A stretch of 64,000 nt of DNA from Simmondsia chinensis (GCA_018398585.1 JAGTTD010000015.1:8685001-8749000); one strand, 5' to 3'; counted from the first letter of the stretch, positions 21,161 through 34,200 are shown. Program-made: numbers and translations. The notes: generated by a model from the sequence alone, not told the origin.

Positions 21161-22896
21161 TAACCCTTCCCATATCACAAAATGTCGGCCATCCAAATTT
21201 TCCAAGTAAAAGAACAATTAAAGAAGATGTGACCCAAAGACTCTACATTCGAACAACATAACACACAATAGCTCACCATACTAACCCCCATTTTCATCAT
21301 TGTATCATTGGTCTTTTAGCTCCTATGGGTTGCCAACCGCAGAAGAAAGCCGTGTTTCGAGTAACACGTACTGCACCAGATCGTCCTCCTCATGTGACTT
21401 CTCTACCCTCTTTCCCTTAGCACATCTTAAGCTTGACTCACTTGGAACTTTCCTTCACTGCTTCACTTGTGCAACCATGCTTTAGCTTCTACTACAGTAT
21501 TAGCTAAAAGCTTTAGTTGTTGAATGAAGCTCATAATTTGCTTCCAGATGCTTGAATCATGTACTCTTGAAGTAACATCCCACACCGAGCTGTCCTTCAT
21601 ATAACATGCATGGACCTACTCAACCCATAAAATATCCTTTTTCATAAGAATATTCCATAGCAACCTCATATAATGTGCTATATTCCATACTTCCAATTGC
21701 TTAAAGCCTGACCCACCTTCTTCACGAGGAAGTGCAATCTTACTCCAAGCTCTCGAAATGAAACTCCCTTTCCTATCCATATCCCTAAGCCATAAAAATT
21801 GGGATAAGATACTTTGGATTTCCTTAATAACCATCTTAGTAAGATAGAAAATATTCGGCCAATAAGACAAAACCAAATAATTACTAAACGAATTAATTCC
21901 AAACCGCTTGGCTTAAGATAGCATTTTGTTCGACCACGCGTTGACCTTCAACTTGAATCTATTTAGAAGCAGTCCATACTGATTCACTTTCAACTGTGCA
22001 CTGCAATTGGCACCCCCAAGATATCAAAGTGGTAGACTTTCCTCCTTAAACCCCCAAACCCTCTAGATTGGTTATCGTTTCCTCCTTCATGCAACCCCCA
22101 AAAACAAGTGACCGATTTCAAATTATTAACTTCTAGTTCAGAATACTTTGAAAACTCGACAAAACCCTTCCATAGAACCTGCATGGATTCCCTATCACCG
22201 TAGCAAAAAATAAAAGATCATCAGCAAACACAAGATAACTCATCTTAAGTTCAGCAAATTTTGGGTGAAAGCGAAAAGATTCATGTTCAGTCGCGCCTCA
22301 CAATGTATGGGATAGATACTCCATGCATAGAATAAACAAATACGAGGAGATCGGATCCCTTTGACGAAGGCCCCTAGCACCCTTGAAAAAAAAAAAAAAA
22401 AACTACCATTTCACCATTTATTTGAATTGAGTACAAGACAGAGGAAATACATTTCTTCATCAACTAGATGAACATCCTTGGAAGGCCTAATTTCTGCATG
22501 AGACCAACAAGGGATCCCTAATCCACCGAATCATAAGCTTTTCGAATGTCGATCTTCAAAAAACATCGTTGACAAAGGTTTTTCCTACCTTAGTGCTTGA
22601 TTAACTCTTGGCCAGGTAGAATATTGTAAAAAATCGAATGCTCCTTAACAAAAGTAGCCTGTGCTAAATTTGTAATTTCACCCAGTGTCTTGGGCAGTCT
22701 TCCTGTCAAAATCTTTGAAACAATTTTTTGTACAACATTGCAACATGAGATCGGCTTATGATCTCCAATTAGCTATTGATTGTCTCATTTTGGAATGAAA
22801 CAAATCATCGTCAAATTTAAACATTCAAGCATTTTTCCCATTCTTAAAAAAAAATCTTTAACTGCTAGGAAGACCTCCCTACCCACTATTTCCCAA

Positions 22897-22953
22897 CAAC
22901 ACAGTAACAACAATAACAACATTCCTAGTGCTCGAAGGGCTCCCGCATAAGTA

Positions 22954-22987
<34 letters not shown>

Positions 22988-23060
22988 GGGAGTGGGAGTA
23001 AGATGTACGCAGCCTTACCCCTTCAAGGTGGGACTCTAAAGAGAGACTGTTTTCGAGGAC
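22897..23060 (-). mobile_element. SINE without 5S head, minus strand, in LINE
   Basis: A perfect 15-bp target duplication CCCACTATTTCCCAA (22882-22896 and 23061-23075) brackets this insertion in the LINE reverse-transcriptase region. Read on the minus strand it has CAGTCTCTCTTTAGAG, AAGGGGTAAGGCTGCGTACAT and GCGGGAGCCCTTCGAGCACT, and it ends with TTGTTATTGTTG-type repeats. The 5S head is absent, so the copy is 5'-truncated. A T10 then G24 run lies at 22957-22990. Confidence 0.88.
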
Positions 23061-23958
23061 CCCACTATTTCCCAAGCATCTAAAAAAAATAAAGAAGAAA
23101 ATGTATCAGAGCCAGGCGACTTTGGTGGTGGCATAGACCAAACCACGTCGTTATTTTCTTGCATTGTAACCGGGGTACATAATTCTTTTACAGACTCTGA
23201 ATGGATTTTTCGATCCTAAAGCAATCACATCTTCTTCTATTGGAGTGCGGGAAAGTCAAGCAGTACCCAACTGATGTTTATAGACATGCAAAAATTGTTG
23301 CTTCACAAGTTCAGGCACTTCTACCAAATTACCCAACTCATCTTGAATAGCCTGAATAGCATTGTGTTGTGCTCTTGCCTTGATTTGTACATAGAAGAAA
23401 CTTGAGCTTACATCCATCAAACTCATGTACTAAATTTTAGCCCGCTGATTCAAATATAAGTCCTCAGCACGAAGTAAACACTCCAGTCGCAACTTTGCTC
23501 GTGTTGTGTCATTTACATTGACATCCTCTGCTTCCAATAACTGATATAGAGCTTCTCTAGCTTCATCAACTTGTTTCAAGATACCACAAGGAAAACGTTG
23601 CTTGAACACTCTCGTACTCTTCTTAATAGCTGCTAACTTCTTATGGATAATGAACAAAGGAGTACCCCACACTTTAAGTTCCCATCCATGCTTCACCACC
23701 TCATAAAAACCATCCATCTTCGTAAGCCAATTTCCCAATTTAAAATGTGTCCTAGACATTGAAACCTTCTAATTAACTCTAATCACCATAAGCAAGTGAT
23801 CAGAGATCCTAGGAGCAAATACATGCACACTTGTATCAAGAGCTTCATGTTACTTACAGTTCCCAAATGCTCTAGCAATCCTAGATCAGATGTTGGGAAT
23901 GTCTTCTTGTTGGTTCAAACAAGTGTGAAACAATTCCAACAAGCATAAACTCTGAACA

Positions 23959-24138
23959 ACAACAACAAACCCAGTGCCTCCAAGGGCTCCCCCATAAGCA
24001 GAGTCTTGTTGGGGGGGGGGATAGATGTATGCGGCCTTCCCCCTTCAGGGGGCTACCCTAAAGAAAGGCTATTTTTGAGGACCCCCAACCTGAGACGTTG
24101 GTCCACAGTATAGAGCATGTGACCTGGCAGCAGGAGAG
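23959..24138 (-). mobile_element. SINE with a different 5' head, minus strand, in LINE
   Basis: An exact 18-bp duplication AAGCATAAACTCTGAACA (23941-23958 and 24139-24156) brackets it. The minus-strand 3' half matches the other SINEs (GGGGGAAGGCCGCATACATC ... GGGAGCCCTTGGAGGCACTG ... TTGTTGTTGTTG). The 5' half (CTGCTGCCAGGTCACATGC ... GTCTCAGGTTGGGGGTCC) is not 5S-like. The last part could be a tRNA-type box B, but I cannot assign the tRNA. Confidence 0.85.
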
Positions 24139-24973
24139 AAGCATAAACTCTGAACACATTTGTAAAATCTCGAATTTAAGATAAAGACACCTCAGAACCC
24201 CCTACTCTATCCTCTGTCCATGTAATGGCATTGAAGTTCTTTAGTACTAGCCATGGCTGGGATAAATGAGATTCTTCAGACAACAAACATCCACATTTCC
24301 ATCCTATTACCAATACTATTCTCCTATAGAAAAATGAGCATAGAAAACTCCCAGTATTTAATTCTCGTAACCGGACCTCCCCATGAATCACCCGATTCAT
24401 CACCTTCTTCACAAAAATTTGAGCAAACAAGGATCCCAAAGCAACTAAATCCTTCATCTCCCACCAATAGTATAATCAGTTACCATCTTCCAATTATGAA
24501 AAAATTACTTCATAATAGAAGCTTCTCTATTTTTTTTGATTTTGGTTTTGAAAACAACTAAAATACGAAATTTATTTCTATTTACAAATCGACTTACTTC
24601 TATTAATTTCTCTTATTCATTCATACCTTTTATAATCCATATGTTGCAATCATTTAGACTGCTGTGCTATTGTAAGACCAATCCCCTACGGAGCTACATC
24701 CTCTTTCCCTTCATCTTGGTCCATTGCCTGCAGTTCCTCTAAAGCATTACTAGTAGCAACTATAGACTTCCCCTAGGTATCCAAATTCCTATCAAATTCC
24801 ACAACTTTTCAACCTTCTACTTAAGCATCAACAACCCCATTTTTTTGCTATGAGTGCATCTCAACGTCTTGATTGGGCACAACCACTTGCTTCAATCTCC
24901 ATTCAGTTCTAGTATTTGAACATTGATTGGTAGAGAGATCCACCGTCTTACAATGAGAACACTATTTGGGCAA

Positions 24974-26005
24974 TCATTCATACCGCACTAGTTTTTCATT
25001 CACCGTTCCATCGGGCATCTCGATCTCTACACATGTTCGAATAGGCTGTGAAACATTAACTTCTATCAAGACCCGAGCATAGGACACCCGCTTGCGTTGC
25101 GCCATCATGCTATCTGCATACAGAGGTGTTCCTATATAGCTTTCAATCTTGCTTAATGCATCAGCATTCCATAAGTGCAATCTAAGGTTCTGCAGCGTGA
25201 TCGAAATCAGAATCTCACAGAGTTCTTCATTCTCAAAACTAAATGGTTAAGTCCATTGTCTCAAAATTACCGGTAATTTGTGCATCATATAAGGTCCCCC
25301 TTCCAATACTTTTTGACAATCCTCCACAATATCAAACAAGAAGAATATCCATCCTTGATCATGTAGAAGGACTTACGGTTCAATCACTATCGGTCATATC
25401 TGTTTAACTGAATCTGAAATAGCTCTAAACGAAAGCGTACCGCCCATAAGTATCCAATTAATGCCTTCTCCTAGTAATAAATTCCTTCAGACACCTCCAT
25501 CTCTGTGAGCTTAACAAAATTTGATTCTAGTTGAACTTTCTACAATTGTAAACCACTTGCTGGAGCCTTGTTATCATTGAAAAGTTGCGTCCACTATCTC
25601 TGTGGTGCTTGCTGACTGCCCAGCCCCTCCTTACATCTTCTACTGGAGCTAGAGGTACTTGAGCACTACTAGGTTGTGTCTCCACACAATTTGTCTCTAT
25701 TTCTTCCCCCCTTTGTACAACAGGGCAATCATTCTCTAGGATTGAAGGGACCTCTACTACTATCTTTGCCATCTGATCAATTGTAGCTACTGGAACACTT
25801 GTTCCTCCACACCCGGAGTAGAAGCCTCACTGATTTCCTCCACAATTATTTGTCCAAGGCATAAGTCGAATATTGGGAGTGGAGCTGCAACCCTGGGGTT
25901 TTGCTCCCTAAGTTGTTGTCCATTATTTTCATAAATACTCCTCCCTCCTATCCCAACAGACCCACCACCAAAACCTCTTGGCAGACCACCATGGCATCTA
26001 GCCAT
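24974..26005 (-). pseudogene. LINE ORF1 (DUF4283 protein), minus strand, broken
   Basis: ATG at 26005 opens MARCHGGLPRGFGGGSVGIG, a Gly-rich leader seen in plant LINE ORF1 proteins. Further frames at 25772-25527 and 25180-24974 follow. The last contains LWNADALSKIESYIGTPLYA and KRVSYARVLIEVNVSQPI, which are strongly DUF4283-like. At least three stops or shifts separate the pieces. The zinc knuckle that should follow is not clear. Confidence 0.75.
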
Positions 26006-26095
26006 CGCCGTCCCCAGCTGCTGTCACTCACATATTCGCATTAATTTCACCTCCAAAATCGCCTAGAGAAGTTCCAAACGTCTATTTTCTATAAT

Positions 26096-29000
26096 TGAGG
26101 TTAGCTATATCTGTTAGAGAAAGTACTAAAACATTATCAAAATATTTATTTAAGGAAAGATAACACGAAATGCTTGGAAACCATGAATAATGTAGTATTA
26201 TTGATAAAGTACAACTTAGCGAGGCACGGATCACGCTCTCTTTAAGACGGTTCCCACGCTCCTACAAGTAAACTCGATGTAGTAGGTATATAACTCTCTA
26301 TCCCCAGAATACAATGCTCAGCTTATGCTGTCACTCTCAGGCCCTACACTGATCTAAAAGGTTAAAACGCTATACTACACCCTTAGCCCGAACACACTCA
26401 AATGGGATAGAGCATATAAAACAAAAGAATTATCTTCTCCATAGCCTCGAGAACTACAATAACATGGCTTTTTATAACAAAAGAAACTTACACATGTTCA
26501 AATGAGAATCCATAGAGTCAAAATTCTCACTATTGTAAACAAATCCATCAATTCCTATTAAAGGAGTAAAACATTGATGGCTTTTAGTGAAATTGAAGAA
26601 TTTTTGACCATATGAAATCATTGTAATATTCATTTACACTAATGGTCATTTATTGCAAATAAACCCATTAAAGCAATGTCAATAATATCATGTAAATTTT
26701 TTTTAGCAAACAGAAGCAAGTAAATGTTTTTACTAAAACATCCAACAATGTCACATCTTTTTTTTGTCTTGCACCACTGGTTTACTATGCATTCTACACA
26801 AAATTCCATTATAAACAGGGATCGCAAGACTAGAGTTTTGACAGATTAAAATTTTAATTTGTTTTCGAAAATAGATTTTGAAAGGGTTTCCTAAAAATTA
26901 GTAAAACAAAACCAAAGGGAAAATTCTGTTTTTCAAAAAATATATGATGAAGAATTTTATTGGAAAAATTTCTAAGTCCATATTTTGGGTGTTTAAAGGA
27001 GATTGTAAACGATGCTTTATGCTCGTTCCTCTTTTTTTTTTTTTTTTTTTTTTTAGGTAAACTTTTTTGGCTTTTCTTTTAATGCTTTCATTTATTATTC
27101 GTCTTTCTTATATTTATTATTTATACAGTTCTTAGATTAGTTATTTTTATGTTATGCATGAGTATATTAAACTAGATGTCATAAACTTTTTTTTTCTCTA
27201 CATTTATTTATGAATGGAATATTTTTAAAGTATTTGCCATCACTTTGATGCTTTGTAATTATATCAAATTTGTAAATGAAATAACAATGCACTAAATCAA
27301 AGTATTGCATTGAGAATGTATAAACTTCATTTGCGTGTGACAAGCAATTTTGTCATACTGGAAAACGGGTGCTTTTATAGACAATGCATTTGATTTTTCG
27401 AAAGAGACTTGAGCCTTTCTTTTAGGAAGTTAACTTTTATTTTATTTCATTTTATTTTTTGGATAATTAGTAATAAATTCGCAATATAAGAATAGTCAAC
27501 TCGATCATATGAGCTTCGAGTCAACTCATATAAAAATGGGGAACAAAGGATAGAAAATAATACATCTTAGCCCGAGAAAATAGGATTACAAGAAAAAAAA
27601 TGCAAGAAAAAGCAAGCAAAAACCGACATAGACTAAGTGTCTCAACCACCTCTGGAGAGGACTCAGTGTGGATCAAGTATAAGGCGGAACAATCCAAAAG
27701 ACAAAAAAAGGAAAAAAAAATTTAATGGTTAAGCCCCATAATCAATCGATGCAATATGCTAAATCACAACCTATCCATCTCCATCAAATTTCAACTCCAA
27801 TTTTTTTCAAGCTCTCACATATGCTGCGTAGTAAGAAACTTATCAATGTCATTAGGATTATCACTCTTTTTCAACATGAAGTTAATTTTTGTCAAAACTA
27901 TTTTTGGTAAAAGGTTAATCATATGATGGACTGAGTGCACATTGCTGCAGGACACACTTTAAAGGTTGTAAACATTAAAACCATTTATTATATGCCACCA
28001 TTGCAAATACTCCTGCATCATAACTACTAGGTTTTTTCTGTGCGATACACAGATTGTTTTTATTTTATATACTATTTTATAGTTGTTGATTTGTAAAGCT
28101 AATAAATCGGATTCGCTTTTTGCAGTTGAAAAAACTGTTTAACAAACATGCATGTTATTCAACCAAATTATAAAAACGAATGATAATACATGTGTTTCTC
28201 ATTGCTGTCAAATTTCAATCAACAATTATCTAATAACCTTGGGATAATTTGTTTCCATCTGTTTCTTAATAGTTTGGACTTCTCGGATATATTTATAGAG
28301 CTTTTATATCGGATAAGGTTTACTTGAATGAATTTGTCAAAATTTAAGCATATATTGATTATTATATTATATTATTATGTATTTTAAGTGTTTCTTTTTA
28401 AATTCTACACTTTAGTTGTGACAATTTTGTTTATATGCTTTGCAGAATGATTCAATATTCGCAATCACCATTACATTTAAAATTCGGAAGCAAACCTATA
28501 GATGAGATCACATAAAATCCATCTATTATAGTTGCGCATAAAACAAATTTCATTAATTCATAAAATAAAATTATATTATGTATAATATCTAAATCTATAG
28601 ATGGCCTATTTATTTTTTAAAAACTTAAATAAGAATATCATTATTATCTAAATTTAAATTAATTTTCATTTTGATATGAAAATTGCATAAAAAATATGGG
28701 ATATTAAATTCATTCTTAAATACCAAGCACATTTTAAACTAATATTTATAAATTAAAATTATAGGTGCATCAAGTACATCATTAGTGAAATGTCGATGTC
28801 GTATATATAATGTGATGGACACAACTTATACCATACAAAACTTCTTTCATGAAAGCATATCAAGGGACCGCATTAGTTAATGGATGTTACTGTAAAATCA
28901 ATCTAAATCGTATCATAATTACCTATTATATTGGCATTTTTACATAAAATTGATCAGATTCTTAAAAAGCGAGGAAACCTAAATAATGAAATATTCAATT

Positions 29001-29161
29001 TTAGAGTACCTTATTGTATATATTAAAATGTTAGGATAGATGGTAAATGCTCAAATCTCAAGGTATCCTAGTAATAATTTTATTACAACATGAAGTCTAT
29101 ATAATTTTAAATATATTGTATTACTATTTATATTATCATATGACAAGGCATAAATATAGTG
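26096..29161. other. AT-rich spacer, no gene seen
   Basis: There is no coding frame with a recognisable motif. A 23-base poly-T run lies at 27032-27054. The stretch 27470-27720 contains A-rich, regularly spaced words that could be an old poly-A retroposon tail on the minus strand. Nothing else is supportable. Confidence 0.6.
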
Positions 29162-29684
29162 TTATTTACATTTTAGTAGCTTGACGTTTTTGTAAATAAC
29201 AAACAGGACCGTGACCTTTTTGAATTATTAAAAAAGGCTCCTATGTTTTCTCATATTAATAGAGAGGCTCCCATGTTTTTTCATTTTAATAAAATGACCT
29301 CTCTCCGGCATGATAATATCATTTTTTGTCAACAAATTGACGTGACAACTAATTTTTAAATTAATACTATTGTAAATAACCTTCAATAATCATATTTTTA
29401 AACAAATTAAGTAAAAACAGATAGCCTATCACAATACAATATCTTGAATTTCGTGCTTATAAAGTAATTGTAAGAGTACTAAAAGGTATTTTTGTCATTT
29501 TAAAGTAATATTACAAAAAAAAAAAAATAAATAAAATAGTTGTCACATTAACTCTGCCAACAGAAAATATAAAGAGGGGTCTTTTTATTAATACGACAAA
29601 AATATAGGGCCTTTTTAATAATTCAAAAATGTCAAAATCCTTGTTAATATTTTAAAAAATGCTTGGGTACTAAAATGTAAATAA
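29162..29684. mobile_element. MITE-like inverted-repeat element
   Basis: The left arm starts TTATTTACATTTTAGTA. The right arm ends with its reverse complement, TACTAAAATGTAAATAA. Both continue inward as imperfect inverted repeats of about 130 bp (CTTTTTGAATTATTAAAAA and matching words). The 523-bp element is non-coding. Within the arms a ~32-bp unit (GGCTCC(T/C)ATGTTTT) is repeated in tandem. A clean target duplication is not visible, so the superfamily is uncertain. Confidence 0.6.
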
Positions 29685-30044
29685 ATCTAATATATATGAT
29701 TGGTAGAAGACAATTCCTTTAAAACAAATAAGGAATATCGCAAGGTGAGAACATGTTTTTCCTTCAAACAAACAATAGAAAATGTGAAAGGAAATTACAT
29801 TTGCCATGGAAAGCATTTCCAAAGGAAAATGCTTTCTGGCAGAAGAATACTTACCTTGAAACAAACGGAGCCTAATTTTGAAACTAAATATATGGTTCAC
29901 CTTAAATGGGTGACTAAAATTTATATTTAAAGTTGGCAAACTAGAGAACAATTTTATTTTAGTTTCCTAACTTTAATTTTGTGATTGTAGAGCCTAATTA
30001 ATATTGTATCTATAAAATATTTACTGAATTATATTTAGTTTCCT

Positions 30045-30100
30045 TGGAAATAACCTCTCTTCAAGGTAGCCCCTTCGAGGGGAAGGCTGCATACATATAC
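30045..30100 (+). mobile_element. SINE, left fragment (split by CACTA element)
   Basis: GGAAATAACCTCTCTTCAAGG, then CCCCTTCGAGGGGAAGGCTG and CATACATATAC, match the central part of the other SINEs. The copy continues at 37458. TAC at 30098-30100 is duplicated at 37458-37460 around the CACTA element. Any 5S head is not visible. Confidence 0.8.
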
Positions 30101-30260
30101 CACTACAACAGAAAAGGGCAATTCTCGGCGCATAATTATTGGCGTTTATACAAACGTCGTGAAATCTCGGCGTTTAAATGCGTCAGACAAAGCGTCGAAA
30201 ATTCTCGGCGTTTTTAAACGACGCAAAAAATATCGGCCCTTATAAGCGCCGAGATTCTCT

Positions 30261-30278
30261 CGGGGTATAAATACCCCG
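30261..30278 (+). promoter_or_regulatory. Palindromic TATA box of the CACTA element
   Basis: CGGGGTATAAATACCCCG places a TATA box at the centre of a near-perfect palindrome. It lies just inside the subterminal repeats and ahead of the GC-rich leader, so it is the likely start signal for the element transcript. Confidence 0.65.
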
Positions 30279-30374
30279 AACAAACCCTCGCGCTCTCACC
30301 GTCGTCTCTCACCCTCACCTCCCGCAAACCCTAACCCTCGTCTCTCACCCTCACCACCCGATTTCCAACCACGT

Positions 30375-30570
30375 CGCCGCCGGCGTTCTCCTGTCACCGT
30401 CGCCACCCGGGTTCGCCTCTCACCATCGCCGCCCAGGTTCGCCTCTCACCGTCGCCGCCCGGGTTCGCCTCTCACCGTCGCCGCCCGGTTCGCCTCACCG
30501 TCGCCGCCCGGGTTCGCCTCTCACCGTCGCCGCTCGGGTTCGCCTCTCACCGTCGCCGCCAGCGTTCGTC
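30375..30570 (+). repeat. 26-bp GC-rich tandem repeats in CACTA leader
   Basis: About seven copies of a 26-bp unit built from GTTCGCCTCTCACCGTCGCC and a CCGG end follow the TATA box. They are CpG- and pyrimidine-rich, unlike the AT-rich rest of the element. They probably lie in the 5' UTR of the transcript. Confidence 0.75.
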
Positions 30571-31202
30571 TCTCACCCTCACCTTCCGATTTCACAGTTG
30601 CTCTTGCTTTGCTGTTAGTATGTGATGTCCTTGCCCTAGTTTCGGTTTTTATTTTTATTGGACTGCTTATTCTTCTACAAGTGTTATATTATTTGAGTTG
30701 GTTGAAGTAGTTTTATTATAGTTTTGTATTATCGCCGTTTCACACTTTCCCCTGCTTCATGCGCATCCTTAATGCTATGGTTCGAATGATTCTATAGTTG
30801 CATCTCATCATTTCAATTGATTAATACAAAAAATTGTTGTTTTGACGAAATTCTTGTGTTACTGTGTTTGATTGATGTTTAAAATTATGTGTTGGTGGTG
30901 CTTGTGAGTTCAATTTGTTAATGTCAGGGAGATTAGATATCAATTTCATAATTTTTAAATTTGGAAAAATAAAACTTTGTTGCTGTATCCCTTGTTTAGA
31001 TGGATCCTTCACATTAGAGGATTAAAATTGATTATAAGGAACTCATGTATCTTACTTTAATTTCTAACTTCTCCTAAGTCCCATTAATTATTTGTTTTTG
31101 TATTTGTATATATTTTGATTGGTTGATTAAATATTTGTCTTATGAACTCTATCTTTTTTCAATTTTTAGGTAATTTGATTGCACTACTTAATATTTAGAG
31201 AT

Positions 31203-34200
31203 ATAGATACGAGTTGGATCACGCAACCAAGGATTAGTCAAGCTTATATTGATGGTGTCATTGAATTCATTAAGTTGGCTAAAGAAAACCTTAGAGAAGG
31301 AAAAACTCGATGTCCATGTAATAAATGCAAAGTAGCCAAATGGTTCTCATTAGAAGATGTGGAATATCATATCCTTTTTAAGGGTTTTTGGCCAAAGTAT
31401 AAGAAATGGATTTTTCATGGAAAAGAAGATATGGTTCAACAATTGAGATGCAATAGTCAAACATCTACCAATAATAATGAGGGAAGGGCCATAGGGCGAG
31501 ATGATATTGGTGGATTACTACGAGAAAGTATCAGAGTTGATATTCCTCCCTCCACAAATCGACCCCATTTGTCTGATGAACATGATTGGTCGGACCAAGT
31601 TCCTCTTGAACAACCCAACCAATCTCCTGAGGTCAAGCCAAGTATAAGAAGATATTGGAAGCTTCTAATGAAGAACTATATCCAGGCTGCAGCGCATTCT
31701 CCAAATTGTCATTTCTTTTGCACTTGTTTCACTTGAAATGTATGCATAGTTGGTCTGCTGAGTCCTTCACGATGTTGCTAAGACTTCTTGCTGATGCATT
31801 TTCCCAAATTATGGTATTTCCATCATCTTATTATGAAGCTCAGAAAATGATCAATGAGTTGGGTCTTGGATATGAAAAGATTCATGCTTGTCCAAATAAT
31901 TTTATGTTGTATTGGGGTGAAATGTCTGAAAAAGAGAGTTGTCATACATGCGGTACCTCAAGATGGAAGACAGTTAAGGGTAAGGAAGATGACAGTTGTA
32001 GTGATGAAACTATGTCAACCAAGAAAGGAGAGCCCGCTAAGGTTATGCGGTATTTTTCCTTGATTTCAAGGCTCAAAAGATTATACATGTCATCTAAAAC
32101 AGCCGAAGATATGAGATGGCATGAGATAGACCATTTGAAGGATGGGAAATTAAGGCATCCTGCAGATGGCTTAGCTTGGAGGGCATTTGATGCTCGGTAT
32201 CCGGAGTTTTCTTCAGATCCTCGTAGTGTTAGGCTTGGTCTTGCTAGTGACGGCTTCAATCCGTACCGTCTTATGAATACTACTTATAGTACATGGCCAG
32301 TGGTGTTGATCCCGTACAACTTGCCCCCATGGCTATGTATGAAGCAATCGTAATTCATTCTTTCTTCGATTATTCCTGGGAAATCGGGCCCTGAACTTGA
32401 CATTGATGTGTACCTACAACCATTGATGCATGAGTTGAAATTGTTATGGGAAGGTATTGATGCATATGATGCCTATAGTGGACAAAACTTTAGGATGCAA
32501 GGGGCTATAATGTGGACTATCAATGACTTTCCTGCATATGCTATGTTGTTTGGTTGGAGTACAAAGGGCTACACTGCTTGTCCTTATTGCACTGAACATA
32601 CACATTCTTATAAGTTTGGGGGCAAGATTTTCTATAATGGATACCGTAAATGGTTACCTAATAACCACCCTTTTCGATCTCAGAGTCAATTGTTTGATGG
32701 GACAACGGAGTATGCTTGTGCTCCTACTCCGGCATCAAGGACTGATATCTTGAAAGCACAAGAACAAGTTCATTACAAGTACGGAAAAACCCAAAAGATT
32801 AGTAAGAAGAAAAGAGAAAGGCACCACATAGACAGTTCAATAGAAAGAGTGGACAATGAGGAAGTGCTTTGGAAGAAAAAAAGCATATTTTTTGACTTGC
32901 CATATTGGGAGTACAATCTCCTTCGACATAATCTAGATGTCATGCACATAGAGAAAAATGTGTGTGATAATGTTCTGGGGACGCTATTACATATGGAGAG
33001 AAAGACTAGAGATGATGAAAAGGCAAGACGGGCCCTTGAAGAAAGGAACATAAAGCCACATCTTTGGCTACAACCTCGTCCTAATAGAGATCCGTACATG
33101 CCTCCAGCTTCTTACTATATGTCTTCAAATGATAAAGAACGGTTTCTAAGAGTTCTACAGAAACTTAGGGTCCCAGATGGATATGGATCTAACATCTCCA
33201 GATGTGTGAAGTTGAAACAAAGAAAACTCTTAAACCTTAAGAGCCATGACAACCATGTTCTTATGTAAGATATTCTTCCTGTAGCTTTACGAGCATCCAA
33301 TGCCACACAAGTCATTGAGTTGCTTTCAGACTTGTCTTCCTTTTTCAAATGCTTGTGTTCTACGACCCTCGACCCAAATATGCTCGATCTTCAACAATCG
33401 AACATTACTCTTACACTTTGTGAGATGGAGATGGAATTTCTACCTACATTTTTCACAGTCATGGTTCATCTACTAATTCATTTAGTAGAGGAGGCTAAGC
33501 TTGGTGGGCCTGTTCACTATAGATGGATGTATCCGATTGAAAGGTTAGCCGATAATGCTTCATTTACTTTTATCTCTCATATTTGGCATCCAGTAATTGA
33601 TCTCACGTGTTGTTTATATTTATGTAATAAAGGTATTTGTCCAATTTGAAAGCATACGTAAGTAACCAGGCGCGGCCAGAAGGGTCCATTGCTGAAGGCT
33701 ATATCATGGAGGAGACTATTACATTTTGTTCTAGATACTTAGAAGGTGCTACGACCATTTTTAATAGACCCAAAAGAAATGATGATAATGGTTCAAGTAT
33801 GGGTAAATACTTGTTAAAGTCTGGGGGTCGTGCAATTGGAAAAGAAAAAATTGTTCGCCTTGATATGAGAACTAAGGAACAAGCGCATCGTTATGTGCTA
33901 CTTCAGCTAGATGAAATCAAGGAGCTTCGTGAGTAAGTGTTAATAGAAGCAACTTTGTCAATATTAACTATTTTTGTTCAACCTGCTAATAATTTCCTTA
34001 TTATAGTGAATTTTTAAGTGAAAAATGACGAGCATATTTCCATAGAGGTCGATCTAATGCAACATTAGAAAATCAGTGGATTGTTGAAGAGTTTTCTGAG
34101 TAGCTTCAAAACCAGGTTAGTATATTTTATTCGATGGTGAAGTTGATATTATATATTTACCATTAATTTTGATACTACCTTTTATTCTATTAAGGTGCAC

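Larger units (their letters stand above)
21161..24700 (-). pseudogene. LINE ORF2 (endonuclease-reverse transcriptase), minus strand, broken
   Basis: Reading leftward, endonuclease residues QPWLVLKNFNAITW and EDRVGGSEV lie at 24250-24180. The usual G-D-F-N has become K-N-F-N, so a catalytic Asp is lost. The linker region is at 23759-23430. The reverse transcriptase includes EIVGREVFLAVKDFF (22900-22840) and the catalytic FADDLLFF near 22238-22203. ILSQFLWLRDMDRKG and LPREEGGSGFKQLE lie at 21820-21690, and a zf-RVT piece with CSNVESLGHIFFNCSF at 21270-21200. The last part resumes beyond the LTR element at 15832-15450. Stops and frameshifts are frequent. Confidence 0.85.
15424..26095 (-). mobile_element. 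Second L1-type LINE, minus strand, interrupted by three insertions
   Basis: The minus-strand LINE begins near 26095 and ends at a poly-A tail seen as T's at about 15429-15446. An LTR element (15833-21160) and two SINEs (22897-23060, 23959-24138) interrupt it. Removing them leaves roughly 5 kb. ORF1, endonuclease, reverse transcriptase and the zf-RVT region are all recognisable but broken. Possible target duplications (TATTTATAATTA near 15417 and TATTTTCTATAATTGA near 26081) are only approximate. Confidence 0.85.
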
